DNA of 16,641 nucleotides. Source: an uncultured Collinsella sp. Its GTDB lineage: Bacteria > Actinomycetota > Coriobacteriia > Coriobacteriales > Coriobacteriaceae. Under the pieces are notes generated by a model. It was not told the DNA's origin and did not search any database. It saw only the letters and a program-made list of their open reading frames with translations. The DNA lies in NCBI GenBank assembly GCA_900762355.1, contig CAAFGE010000036.1, positions 1-16,641 of the forward strand, read 5' to 3'. How positions within the stretch are numbered: the stretch's first letter is position 1; every line of letters begins with the position of its first letter. Shown in pieces: positions 1 through 7,264 of this stretch. A program made the position numbers and the translations under genes.

Positions 1-2
1 GG

Positions 3-80
3 AGGCGCCGCGCGCTCGGGCGGCGCGCCAGGGAGATAGTGGACGAGATAGTCGAGAGGCGCGGTCTCAAGAAGGAGTAA
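3..80 (+). CDS. possible 3' end of an unidentified gene, cut by the window edge
   Basis: An open frame enters from the left edge and stops at a TAA at 78-80. The visible 25 residues are strongly charged and end in the helix-like stretch REIVDEIVERRGLKKE. This would be a plausible C-terminal amphipathic helix, but the piece is too short to assign to a family. It uses AGG and ATA codons, which are uncommon in the neighbouring genes, so it could belong to transferred DNA or be chance. If real, the gene runs convergently towards argD. Confidence 0.33.
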   Translation, partial: RRRALGRRAREIVDEIVERRGLKKE

Positions 81-385
81 CATCGGGACTTGCAGCGACG
101 GACCTCGGGACGCTCTTACACCACGTCTGCGCGCGCCACCGATTTGAAGCCTTTGCTAGCTGTTTCCCCATTAACATAACTGAACATGTGTGGTCTAACT
201 AATCCTAGATAGTCGGTTTCATATGAGATTCAGCTGGTGACAGTACTCACATTTGGCATTTTTTGTCCAAAGGCTCTCCTGGCCATTGCAGATTTGTGGC
301 AAAACGGGCTCCAGACCGCTGAATCATGCCACATAGGGCACGTCCGCAGTCCGGAACCCGGTCAAAGTTAAGTTATTTCGCTGTG
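81..385. other. gene-free spacer downstream of argD, AT-rich in its middle
   Basis: No ORF with a credible start and ribosome binding site is seen. The part from about 150 to 300 is visibly richer in A and T than the genes around it. It contains a small inverted repeat, TTTGG at 252-256 and CCAAA at 267-271, around a T-run. No clear intrinsic terminator for argD is visible. The stretch may be an intergenic repeat of this genus, but that is only a suspicion. Confidence 0.4.
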
Positions 386-1669
386 TTAGGCCAAAACGTC
401 CGACAGAATCTCGATCAGACTGTCCACGTCGGATTCCTCGCAGACGAGCGGCGGCAGGAAACGCAGCGTATGAGCACCTGTAGCGTTAATCACGGCACCG
501 GCGGCCAGCGCGCGGGCAACAATATCATGCGCGTCGCCCGCGGCATCATCCAAATCACAGCCGAGCATCAAGCCGCGGCCACGCACCTCGGTCACGTTCG
601 GCAGCTTGGCGAGCTTTGCCTCCATATAGGCGCCTACCTTGGCAGCATGGTCGGCATAATCGCCGCGCACGAGCGCGGAGAGCGTCGCGGCGCACGCCGC
701 GACAGCCAAGCAGCTACCGCCAAAGGTCGAGCCGTGGTCGCCCGGCTTAAACACGTCGGCAATCTCCTTCTTTGCTACGACGGCACCCATGGGCACGCCA
801 TCGGCAATGCCCTTGGCAAGGCTCATGATGTCGGGTTCCACGCCATAGGTTTGGAATGCAAACGGCTTGCCGGAGCGGAAGATGCCGCACTGGACCTCGT
901 CGGCTATAAGCACGGCGCCCACTTCGTGTGCCAGGTCGCGCGCTGCCGCCATAAACTCCTCGGTCATGGGGTGCACGCCACTCTCACCCTGGATCGGCTC
1001 GAGCATCACGGCACATATTTCGCTCCCCAGCTGCTTAAAGATCGCACGCAGTTCATTGATATCGTTGGGCGTACAGGCCACAAAGCCACCCGGCAGCGGG
1101 CGGAAACTATCCTGCAGCCAATCCTGCATGGTGGCGGCAATGGTCTCGAGCGTACGGCCGTGGAAGCCGCCGCGCATGCACACGATAGTGTTGCCGCCGT
1201 TACCGGCACGCTTGGCGTACAGGCGCGCGAGCTTCATCGAGCCCTCGTTGGCCTCGGCGCCGGAGTTGGCAAAGAAGGTCTCCCAAACCTGCTCATCCGC
1301 AGCCGGGGCACCAAGAGCAGCTGCCGTGGTCTCATCGCCGGCGGCAATGGCATCGGCAAGCACGCGTGCACCATCTAAGTCGTCGTTGGCAAGCTTGGAC
1401 AGCAGCGCCGCGACCTGTCCACGCTGCTCGATGTAGAAGTAATTGGAGACATGCATGAGCTTTTTGGTCTGTGCCTCGAGCGCCGAGAGCACAGCCGGGT
1501 CGCCATGACCTAGGCTGCACACGCCGATGCCGGCAAGAAAGTCGAGGTACTCACGACCATCGTCGCCGGTGAGCTTCATGCCGTGACCCTCGACAAACTC
1601 GACCGGAGAGCGGCCAAAGGTATGCATAACGTAATGGGATTCAAGCGATTGCTGAGCTGCAAGTGACAT
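386..1669 (-). CDS. argD: acetylornithine aminotransferase (ArgD)
   Basis: PLP-dependent class III aminotransferase that converts N-acetylglutamate 5-semialdehyde and glutamate to N2-acetylornithine and 2-oxoglutarate; cytosolic. In the 427 residues the family landmarks are clear: FFANSGAEANE (132-142), GGFHGRTL (167-174), MLEPIQGESGV (222-232), LIADEVQCG (254-262) with the cofactor-contacting Asp257, and SLAKGIADGVPMGA (283-296) with the Schiff-base Lys286. The protein is somewhat longer than the usual roughly 400 residues. The excess lies mainly at about 92-128, an Ala/Asp-rich insertion just before the FFANSGAEAN motif. The ATG at 1669 is preceded by AAAGG at a normal distance. It is the last gene of the argCJBD block, 69 bp after argB. 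Related enzymes can also use succinyl-diaminopimelate or ornithine, but the operon context favours arginine synthesis. Confidence 0.95.
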   Translation of the reverse strand: MSLAAQQSLESHYVMHTFGRSPVEFVEGHGMKLTGDDGREYLDFLAGIGVCSLGHGDPAVLSALEAQTKKLMHVSNYFYIEQRGQVAALLSKLANDDLDGARVLADAIAAGDETTAAALGAPAADEQVWETFFANSGAEANEGSMKLARLYAKRAGNGGNTIVCMRGGFHGRTLETIAATMQDWLQDSFRPLPGGFVACTPNDINELRAIFKQLGSEICAVMLEPIQGESGVHPMTEEFMAAARDLAHEVGAVLIADEVQCGIFRSGKPFAFQTYGVEPDIMSLAKGIADGVPMGAVVAKKEIADVFKPGDHGSTFGGSCLAVAACAATLSALVRGDYADHAAKVGAYMEAKLAKLPNVTEVRGRGLMLGCDLDDAAGDAHDIVARALAAGAVINATGAHTLRFLPPLVCEESDVDSLIEILSDVLA

Positions 1670-1738
1670 GGGATGCCTTTCGTTGAGCGCCGGACGGCGC
1701 AGGCCTATGGGTGCAGAAATGGGGCGGCTGCGGGTCAG

Positions 1739-2719
1739 TTAGACCGTCTGAAGCTTCTCGACCTCGTCGAGGTTCTCGGTCAGGCGCGCCGCAAAGGTCG
1801 AAAGCGGGTGCGGGTGCGTATCGAACTCGTAGGCCGTCTCGGTGGAATGGATCACGGTGCCGACGCCGGCATCGGTCAGCAGCTCAAGCAGCAGCGAATG
1901 CGGCGTGGTACCGTTAATGATGTGGGCGCGGAATACGCCGCCGGCAAGCGCATCGACGGCCGCGCGCAGCTTGGGAATCATGCCCTTATCGACCTCCCCG
2001 CCATAGAGCATCTCGTTAACCTCGTCGATCGTCAGGTTGGAGATGAGCGAGTCCTTGTCGCTAAAGTCCTTGTACAGGCCGTCGACATCAGTCAAAAAGA
2101 TCGCCTTATGCGCGTGGAGCGCCGCGGCAACGGCACCGGCGGCGGTGTCGGCGTTGATGTTGAAGAAGCCGCCGTCCTCCCCCGCCGCGACGGTAGCGAT
2201 GACGGGGATGTACTCGCTATCGAGCAAGCGCTCGATATAGTCGGTGTTAACGTGCGTCACTTTGCCCACGCGACCGAGTTCGGGGTCGAGCGACTCGGCG
2301 ATGAGCGTGCCGGCATCGCTGCCCGACACGCCTACGGCCAAATTGCCGTGGTGGTTGATGGCAGCGACCAGCTCCTGGTTAACCTTGCCGCCCAGCACCT
2401 CGCGCACGATATCCATGGTCGCCGGCGTGGTCACGCGCTGGCCGTTCTTAAATTCGACGGGAATATCGTAATGGCTCAGTGTCTCGTTGATGGCCTTGCC
2501 GCCGCCATGCACGATGACGGGGCGCATGCCGATGATCTTGAGCAAAACAATGTCGCTCATCACGTCGCGGCGCAGTTGCTCGTCAACCATGGCGGCTCCG
2601 CCATATTTGATAACGACCGTCTTGCCGGTCAGGTTTTTAATCCACGGCAGCGCTTCGAACAGCAGCTGCGCGGTTGCTTCGTTGGATTCGCTCGAACGAC
2701 AATCACGTGCGAATTTCAT
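1739..2719 (-). CDS. argB: acetylglutamate kinase (ArgB)
   Basis: Phosphorylates N-acetylglutamate with ATP, the second step of arginine synthesis; amino acid kinase fold. The 326 residues show VVIKYGGAAM (35-44) with the catalytic Lys38, HGGG (71-74), VGVSGSDAGT (129-138), LTDVDGLY (209-216) and GGEVDKGMIPKL (240-251). The N-terminal segment before the first strand (about residues 1-30) and the C-terminal TPHSLLLELLTDAGVGT stretch resemble the arginine-inhibited, hexameric type. Feedback inhibition by arginine is therefore likely (inference from family knowledge). The frame stays open upstream to an ATG at 2857, but that start would overlap the end of argJ and has no good ribosome site. The ATG at 2719 follows a GAGG about 7 nt upstream and gives the normal N-terminus MKFARD. 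It lies 80 bp after argJ. Confidence 0.96.
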   Translation of the reverse strand: MKFARDCRSSESNEATAQLLFEALPWIKNLTGKTVVIKYGGAAMVDEQLRRDVMSDIVLLKIIGMRPVIVHGGGKAINETLSHYDIPVEFKNGQRVTTPATMDIVREVLGGKVNQELVAAINHHGNLAVGVSGSDAGTLIAESLDPELGRVGKVTHVNTDYIERLLDSEYIPVIATVAAGEDGGFFNINADTAAGAVAAALHAHKAIFLTDVDGLYKDFSDKDSLISNLTIDEVNEMLYGGEVDKGMIPKLRAAVDALAGGVFRAHIINGTTPHSLLLELLTDAGVGTVIHSTETAYEFDTHPHPLSTFAARLTENLDEVEKLQTV

Positions 2720-2799
2720 AATCTGCCTCGTCTTTCGTATCGTTATCACGCCGTGCTTCGCTGTCCGCAATGCGGCAAGATGCGCAGCGTGCCTGGAAT

Positions 2800-4068
2800 C
2801 TAGGAACGGTAGTCGCCGTTGATGGAGATGTACTCGTGCGTGAGGTCGCAGGTCCACACGGTCGTTGCCGCGTCGCCTGCGCCCAGGTCGGCCGAGATCA
2901 CGATCTCGGACGCCTCAAAACGTCGCAGAGCCTCGTCCTCGTCAAAGGGAACAGTCAGACCGTCGCGACAGACAGGCATACCCATCATGTCGATGGAAAC
3001 GTCTTCCTGATTAAACTTCACGCCGCACTTGCCGAGCGCCATGGCAACGCGGCCCCAGTTGCAATCGTGGCCAGCGATGCAGGTCTTGACGAGCGGCGAG
3101 TTGGCGACGGCACGGGCAGCAATATCGGCTTCCTCGTCGTCGGCGGCGCCGGTAACGTTAACCGTCACGAGCTTTGACGCACCCTCGCCATCGGCCGCGA
3201 TGTTGCGCGCCAGGCTCTCGCACACCTCGTGCACGGCAAAGGCCAACTCGTCAAAGGCATCAGTGCCCTCAACGATGGCCTCGGCATCTGCGGCAGCAGC
3301 GCCAGAAGCAAGCATGATACAGGTGTCGTTGGTCGAGGTATCGGAATCGACCGTCACTTTATTAAAGGTCTGCTTAACGATCGAGAGCAACAGGGTATGG
3401 AGCGCCTCCGGCTCGACGGGGGCATCGGTAGTAATGACCGCGATCATGGTAGCCATATTGGGCATGATCATGCCCGAGCCCTTGCACATGCCGCCCACCG
3501 TATAGGCGTTGCCCGCATGCCCCGCAGCCTCACTGCGATAGCGAACGGCATACTCCTTGGAGTGTGTATCTGTCGTCATGATGGCACGGGCTGCATCGGC
3601 ACCGCCATAGGCAGAGAGCGCCTCGAAGGCGGACGGAACGGCCGTCTCAAATGTGTCGATGGGCAGAATCTGTCCGATCACGCCCGTGGATGCAACTAGG
3701 ATCTGCTGGGGTTCACAGCCGATGACCTGCGACGCGATGTTGCACGTCTCGCGCGCGCAGGCAAGGCCGGTCTCGCCCGTGGCGGCGTTCGCGTTGCCGG
3801 AGTTGATTGAAACACCGGCGATGATGCCATAGCCCTTGTCCGCACCGCCCAGGTTGGCACGACTCACCTGCACGGGCGCCGCGCAAAAGCGGTTGGTCGT
3901 AAACACGCCGGCGCCGGGACAGGGCTTATCGGGCACGACAAGCGCATAGTCCAAGCGCTCGGGATTCTTCCGGAATCCCGCATGGATGCCTGCGGCCTTA
4001 AAGCCGGCCGCTGCCGTAACGCCACCCTCGACGGCGCGAATCTTGATATCAATCAGGTCGGTATTCAT
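2800..4068 (-). CDS. argJ: glutamate N-acetyltransferase / ornithine acetyltransferase (ArgJ)
   Basis: Transfers the acetyl group from N-acetylornithine to glutamate, closing the acetyl cycle; some members also use acetyl-CoA. The 422-residue precursor normally cleaves itself before a Thr. The cleavage region is seen as KGSGMIMPNMATM (196-208), with Thr207 as the expected nucleophile of the beta chain. Other landmarks are SINSGNANAATG (88-98 region), KVTVDSDTSTNDT in the beta half, and the C-terminal ending SINGDYRS typical of the family. The ATG at 4068 is preceded by AAGGAG (about 11 nt) and a closer AGGGA. It follows argC after a 135-bp spacer that holds a terminator-like hairpin. No argA is seen here, which fits the cyclic pathway. 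Whether it is mono- or bifunctional cannot be told from sequence alone. Confidence 0.96.
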   Translation of the reverse strand: MNTDLIDIKIRAVEGGVTAAAGFKAAGIHAGFRKNPERLDYALVVPDKPCPGAGVFTTNRFCAAPVQVSRANLGGADKGYGIIAGVSINSGNANAATGETGLACARETCNIASQVIGCEPQQILVASTGVIGQILPIDTFETAVPSAFEALSAYGGADAARAIMTTDTHSKEYAVRYRSEAAGHAGNAYTVGGMCKGSGMIMPNMATMIAVITTDAPVEPEALHTLLLSIVKQTFNKVTVDSDTSTNDTCIMLASGAAAADAEAIVEGTDAFDELAFAVHEVCESLARNIAADGEGASKLVTVNVTGAADDEEADIAARAVANSPLVKTCIAGHDCNWGRVAMALGKCGVKFNQEDVSIDMMGMPVCRDGLTVPFDEDEALRRFEASEIVISADLGAGDAATTVWTCDLTHEYISINGDYRS

Positions 4069-4101
4069 CGTCCCTACGACTCCTTATATCAAATAAAAAA
4101 G

Positions 4102-4175
4102 CGGGCATCGGCTGGCACGCCATACCGGTCGCAACTACTAGACCAGCTTGAAAGCGACGCCCCACTCGATGCCCG
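4102..4175 (-). terminator. terminator-like hairpin with U-run between argC and argJ
   Basis: On the minus strand CGGGCATCG (4175-4167) can pair perfectly with CGATGCCCG (4110-4102). The second arm is followed almost at once by TTTTTTATTT (4100-4091). A further GCTGG/CCAGC pair (4111-4115 with 4143-4147) extends the stem inwards, leaving a large apical region. The U-run ends only a few bases before the argJ ribosome site, so there is no room for a separate argJ promoter after it. It may therefore be a partial terminator or attenuator inside the operon. The roughly 72-nt span is not a tRNA, because no T-arm motif is present. Confidence 0.6.
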
Positions 4176-4203
4176 ACTACCAAATCGTTAACAATCGAAT
4201 GTG

Positions 4204-5274
4204 CTACACCGGGCACGCCACTGTGGGCAAGCCTCGTCGCTCGTCAAAGCCAAAGACGATATTGGCGCACTGAACCGCTTGGCCCGCAGCGCCCTTGCAT
4301 AGATTGTCGATGGCGCCCGTCGCCACCAGCACGCCCGCGCGCTTGTTGAGCGCGAGGCCAATCTGGGCGGCGTTGGTGCCGACGACCGAAGCCGTTTTGG
4401 GCTGCTGGCCGGCATCGAGCACGCGCACAAAGGTGTGACCGACATAGAACTGCTTGTAATAGTCGACAACGTCATCAAGAGCCAAGGAGTCGGTGGCCTG
4501 CGGCGCGAGCGGCATCGTCACCGTGGAAAGCAGGCCGCGTTTGAGCGGTGCCAGGTGCGGAGTAAAGACGACGCGATCTGTTAGACCAAGGATTTGCTCG
4601 ATTTCGGGCGTGTGACGATGCTTGCCCACGCCGTAGGCCTCCAAATTCTCGTCGGCGCTGCAAAAATGCGTACGAGCGTTACAGGACTTACCGGCACCCG
4701 TCACACCGCTGATGGCATCGACAATCACGGGACCGTTCTCGGCCACCCAGCCCGCACGCACGGCGGGCGCGGCGGCAAGGCTCGTTGCGGTGGGATAGCA
4801 GCCGGCGCAGGCGACCAGCACGGGTTTGCCGTCGGCATGATCGGATGCAGCGGTCTCCAAATCCTGGGAGAACAGCTCGGGCAGACCGAAGGCGCGGGTC
4901 TTGAGCAACTCGGGGCTCGTGTGCTCGGCGGCATACCAGGCCTCAAAGGTGGCCGGATCGCTCAGGCGATAGTCGGCCGAGAGGTCAATGCAGGAGACTC
5001 CCGCGGCAAGCAGGGCGGGCACCTGAGCCATGGCAGCCGTGTGCGGCACGGCCAAAAATACCGCGTCACAGTTCTTGAGCTCGAGGGCATCATGCGTCGT
5101 GAAGACAAGATCGCTTACGCCGGTGAAGCTCGGGTACACCGCAGACAACGGCTGGCCGGCATCGGCGTTGGACGTAATGGCGACAAGTTCAAACTCGGGA
5201 TGACCGAGCACGAGGCGAATGAGCTCGGCTCCGGCATATCCAGCCGCGCCGACGATTCCAACCTTCAAAGACAT
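4204..5274 (-). CDS. argC: N-acetyl-gamma-glutamyl-phosphate reductase (ArgC)
   Basis: NADPH-dependent reduction of N-acetylglutamyl phosphate to the semialdehyde, third step of arginine synthesis; cytosolic. The 356 residues start with the nucleotide-binding GIVGAAGYAGAELIRL (6-21). They contain FLAVPH (73-78), DLSADYRL (97-104), the catalytic Cys159 within ACAGCYPTAT, and GKHRHTPEI (217-225) carrying the active-site His. The Cys context is AGCYPT rather than the more usual PGCYPT. The ATG at 5274 is preceded by AAGGAG (5286-5281) at 6 nt. It is the first gene of the argCJBD block, with a candidate ArgR operator about 90-120 bp upstream. Confidence 0.96.
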   Translation of the reverse strand: MSLKVGIVGAAGYAGAELIRLVLGHPEFELVAITSNADAGQPLSAVYPSFTGVSDLVFTTHDALELKNCDAVFLAVPHTAAMAQVPALLAAGVSCIDLSADYRLSDPATFEAWYAAEHTSPELLKTRAFGLPELFSQDLETAASDHADGKPVLVACAGCYPTATSLAAAPAVRAGWVAENGPVIVDAISGVTGAGKSCNARTHFCSADENLEAYGVGKHRHTPEIEQILGLTDRVVFTPHLAPLKRGLLSTVTMPLAPQATDSLALDDVVDYYKQFYVGHTFVRVLDAGQQPKTASVVGTNAAQIGLALNKRAGVLVATGAIDNLCKGAAGQAVQCANIVFGFDERRGLPTVACPV

Positions 5275-5360
5275 ATCAGACTCCTTGTCTGCGATTTATG
5301 CACCGATGCGCATTTCGCAGCGGTCGTTATGAAGTGGGTTGAAACTTTAGCACCAAAAGA

Positions 5361-5395
5361 TGCATGAATACGTAAATAGCTTGCATATTCATGCA
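5361..5395 (-). promoter_or_regulatory. candidate ArgR operator / argC promoter region
   Basis: A perfect 10-bp inverted repeat, TGCATGAATA (5361-5370) and TATTCATGCA (5386-5395), lies upstream of argC. The right part also contains TGCAT-N4-ATGCA (5382-5395). These A/T-rich, TGAAT/ATTCA-like half sites resemble ARG boxes bound by ArgR hexamers. Between the arms, on the minus strand, sits TATTTA (5378-5373), a possible -10 hexamer, so binding would block the promoter. No convincing -35 is seen, and argR is not in the window. Confidence 0.5.
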
Positions 5396-5440
5396 TTGAA
5401 ACATTCCCGACACATTCGCTTGAAGGAATTGACAAATGGA

Positions 5441-5494
5441 GCGGGCCCCGTATTGACTGGCGCCCCTAACGGCGCCGGTCAATACGGGGCCCGC
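5441..5494. terminator. very strong hairpin between the flavin operon and argC
   Basis: Arms 5441-5464 and 5471-5494 are complementary over 24 bp with a single T/G mismatch and a 6-base loop (CCTAAC). The arms include GCGGGCCCCGTATTGAC and its complement. It lies about 40 bp after the stop of the last pyridoxamine-oxidase-like gene on the minus strand, where a terminator is expected. The flanking T-content is modest, so it is not a textbook intrinsic terminator. It may act as a terminator, an mRNA 3'-end stabiliser, or a barrier between the two operons. Confidence 0.6.
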
Positions 5495-5531
5495 CCATGC
5501 GAAAACCAAGTTGTTAGGATAAGCCAGCTGG

Positions 5532-5942
5532 CTAGAGCTCGACCGGTACCCATTCGTCGTGATTGCAGATAAAAGCCTCGGGATCTTCGACGCTAAAGAA
5601 GACGAGCGTGGGGTCGTTAGGCCCCTCATAGTGCTCGCCCAGGCGCTCTAGATGCTTCCACCCGGCTTCGCGCATTTCACTCGAAGCCCGGTCTTCCAGC
5701 CCCGCACGCCCGCGCAGGATCAACCAACCATGGCCCGGCCACCAACTCGTGGCCTCAAAGCGCTGGTTTTGCAGCAGCTCCTGCCACACATCTTTGGTGC
5801 GCGCCGTCACAAACCACAGCTTGCCGTCTTGAATCTGCGCAAACGAAAACGGACGCACATGCGGCTGCCCGTCCACACTCGTCGCCAGATACCACGCCGG
5901 CACCGACGTCAGATACTCCAGCACCGTATTCAATCCGTCCAC
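5532..5942 (-). CDS. pyridoxamine 5'-phosphate oxidase-like FMN-binding protein, second copy
   Basis: Small split-barrel flavoprotein-like protein of 136 residues. The family signature is seen as VPAWYLAT (14-21), HVRPFSF (28-34), DGKLWFVTARTKDVW (39-53) and a GWLILRGRAGLED strand (72-84). Such proteins usually bind FMN or F420 and act on small redox substrates; the actual substrate is unknown. Only a GTG start fits (5942-5940). It is supported by a strong AGGAGG (5952-5947) 4 nt upstream. It is clearly paralogous to the gene just upstream, about half identical by eye, and 44 bp separate them. It appears to be the last gene of the FMN-riboswitch operon, followed by the hairpin at 5441-5494. 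The C-terminus is variable between the two copies apart from the shared final Glu-Leu. Confidence 0.85.
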   Translation of the reverse strand: MDGLNTVLEYLTSVPAWYLATSVDGQPHVRPFSFAQIQDGKLWFVTARTKDVWQELLQNQRFEATSWWPGHGWLILRGRAGLEDRASSEMREAGWKHLERLGEHYEGPNDPTLVFFSVEDPEAFICNHDEWVPVEL

Positions 5943-5986
5943 GTTTCCTCCTGTACTAGCCAGTTTGGGAGCCTGGCTTATGTGAG

Positions 5987-6433
5987 CTAGAGCTCCAGGC
6001 GCTCCTCGCTGCCGTCGATATCACAGAACCGCGCGGCAATGTTGCGGACCGAAAAGAAAGCAAGGCGGCCGTCGTTGGCACTCTCGTGTTCCTCGCCGAT
6101 GCCCATCATGTGCTTAAAACCCGCTTGACGCACCTTGTCGCTCGCAACTGCGTCGTCCTCAAGTGCGGCTTCGCCGGTCAATACGATCCAACATTCCCCC
6201 GGCTTCCAGCCCGAGAGCTCAAACTTGGGATTCGCACTCAGCTCCGCCCACACATCTTTGTCGCGCGACGTACAAAACCACAGCTTACCGTCATCGACCA
6301 TGGCAAACGAAAACGGCCTCACGCGAGGCTGATGCCCGTCGGCCACATCGGTCGTGGCCAGATACCACGCCGGAATGCGCCTGAGATACGAACAGGCGCG
6401 CTCAAGCTGAGCTGTGCGGTCGTTGTCGGCCAT
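5987..6433 (-). CDS. pyridoxamine 5'-phosphate oxidase-like FMN-binding protein, first copy
   Basis: A 148-residue split-barrel protein with IPAWYLATT (20-28), RVRPFSFAMVDDGKLWF (37-53), KDVWAEL (59-65) and CWIVLTGEAALED (81-93). The PPOX-like family binds flavin at the dimer interface; the substrate cannot be deduced. The ATG at 6433 is preceded by AAGGGG at 7 nt. It starts 30 bp after the end of ecfT on the same strand, with no terminator seen between them. It is therefore probably co-transcribed with the riboflavin transporter genes. The tandem copy downstream suggests a local duplication, perhaps forming a heterodimer or two enzymes of differing specificity (inference). Confidence 0.86.
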   Translation of the reverse strand: MADNDRTAQLERACSYLRRIPAWYLATTDVADGHQPRVRPFSFAMVDDGKLWFCTSRDKDVWAELSANPKFELSGWKPGECWIVLTGEAALEDDAVASDKVRQAGFKHMMGIGEEHESANDGRLAFFSVRNIAARFCDIDGSEERLEL

Positions 6434-6463
6434 AGGGACCCCTTTTCTGCGCTCGAATCGCGC

Positions 6464-7264
6464 CTAAACAAGTTGAAGATTGATGACGATGACGCAGATG
6501 AGCAGCAACGCCGTCACCACCGCCGCCAACGCATCGCCGCGGCCAAATGCAAGCGCATGCAGACGTGTGCGGCCCTGCTCGCCATGATAGCAACGGGCAT
6601 CCATGGCGGCAGACAACGTCTCGGCATGACGGAACACGCCCGTGAACAGCGGAATCGCCACACTGCCGAGCATACGCACGCCGCCGAGCGGGCCTCCCGT
6701 CACGCGCGCACCGCGGCTCGCCTGCGCATCGGCCGTCTGCTTCATCTCGGTGGCGAACTGCGGCATAAAGCGCAACGCGATACCCATGATCATGCCGAGC
6801 TCGTGCGCAGGAATTCCCACACGCGCAAACGGCGCGAGCAGGCGCTCAAAGCCCGCGGTGAGGTCGAGTGTGGGCGTGGTTAGCGTAATGGCGCTCATGC
6901 CGGCCATCATCAACGTCAGGCGGCACGCCATAAAGGCGGCGGAATGCAGCGAGCCCTCGCTTATCTGCAAAAAGCCGAGCTGCCACAGAATGCGCCCGCT
7001 CTGGTCGGAAAACAGGTTGAGCACTGCGACCACCACGACAATCGCCAGCAATGGTGCCATCGATGATAGGACCCGGCGCAACGGCACCCGGGACACGGCA
7101 TAGATCAGGACAACGAAGATTGCGACCGGGGCCAGTCCGCGGAAGCTGCTGACTGTGAGCGTCGTGATCAGAAACACAAAGCCCAAGAGCAACTTAGTTC
7201 GCGGGTCCAGGCGGTGGATCGCACTATCGCCGGGATAGTAGCTGCCAAACGAAAACGCCTCCAT
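6464..7264 (-). CDS. ecfT: energy-coupling factor transporter transmembrane protein EcfT
   Basis: Transmembrane coupling subunit of an ECF vitamin transporter, linking the two ATPase halves to the substrate-binding S-component. The 266 residues contain hydrophobic segments at about 24-57, 66-86, 108-130, 198-212 and 245-266. The two coupling-helix ARG-type signatures typical of EcfT are visible: AQASRGA (180-186) and AMDARCYHG (220-228). The opening DPRTKLL (20-26) is also characteristic. The ATG overlaps the stop of the ATPase gene by one base (TAATG at 7266-7262), so translation is probably coupled. The size is normal for the family. Confidence 0.93.
   Translation of the reverse strand: MEAFSFGSYYPGDSAIHRLDPRTKLLLGFVFLITTLTVSSFRGLAPVAIFVVLIYAVSRVPLRRVLSSMAPLLAIVVVVAVLNLFSDQSGRILWQLGFLQISEGSLHSAAFMACRLTLMMAGMSAITLTTPTLDLTAGFERLLAPFARVGIPAHELGMIMGIALRFMPQFATEMKQTADAQASRGARVTGGPLGGVRMLGSVAIPLFTGVFRHAETLSAAMDARCYHGEQGRTRLHALAFGRGDALAAVVTALLLICVIVINLQLV

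Noticed and set aside
2720..2857. An earlier argB start at 2857
   Set aside because: It would overlap argJ by 58 bp, adds a low-complexity Arg/His-rich segment not seen in the family, and lacks a ribosome site. The ATG at 2719 has one.
4102..4175. Possible tRNA, because the closing stem and the roughly 72-nt span have tRNA size
   Set aside because: No TTCRA T-loop, no proper D-arm or anticodon arm. The U-run after the stem fits a terminator better.
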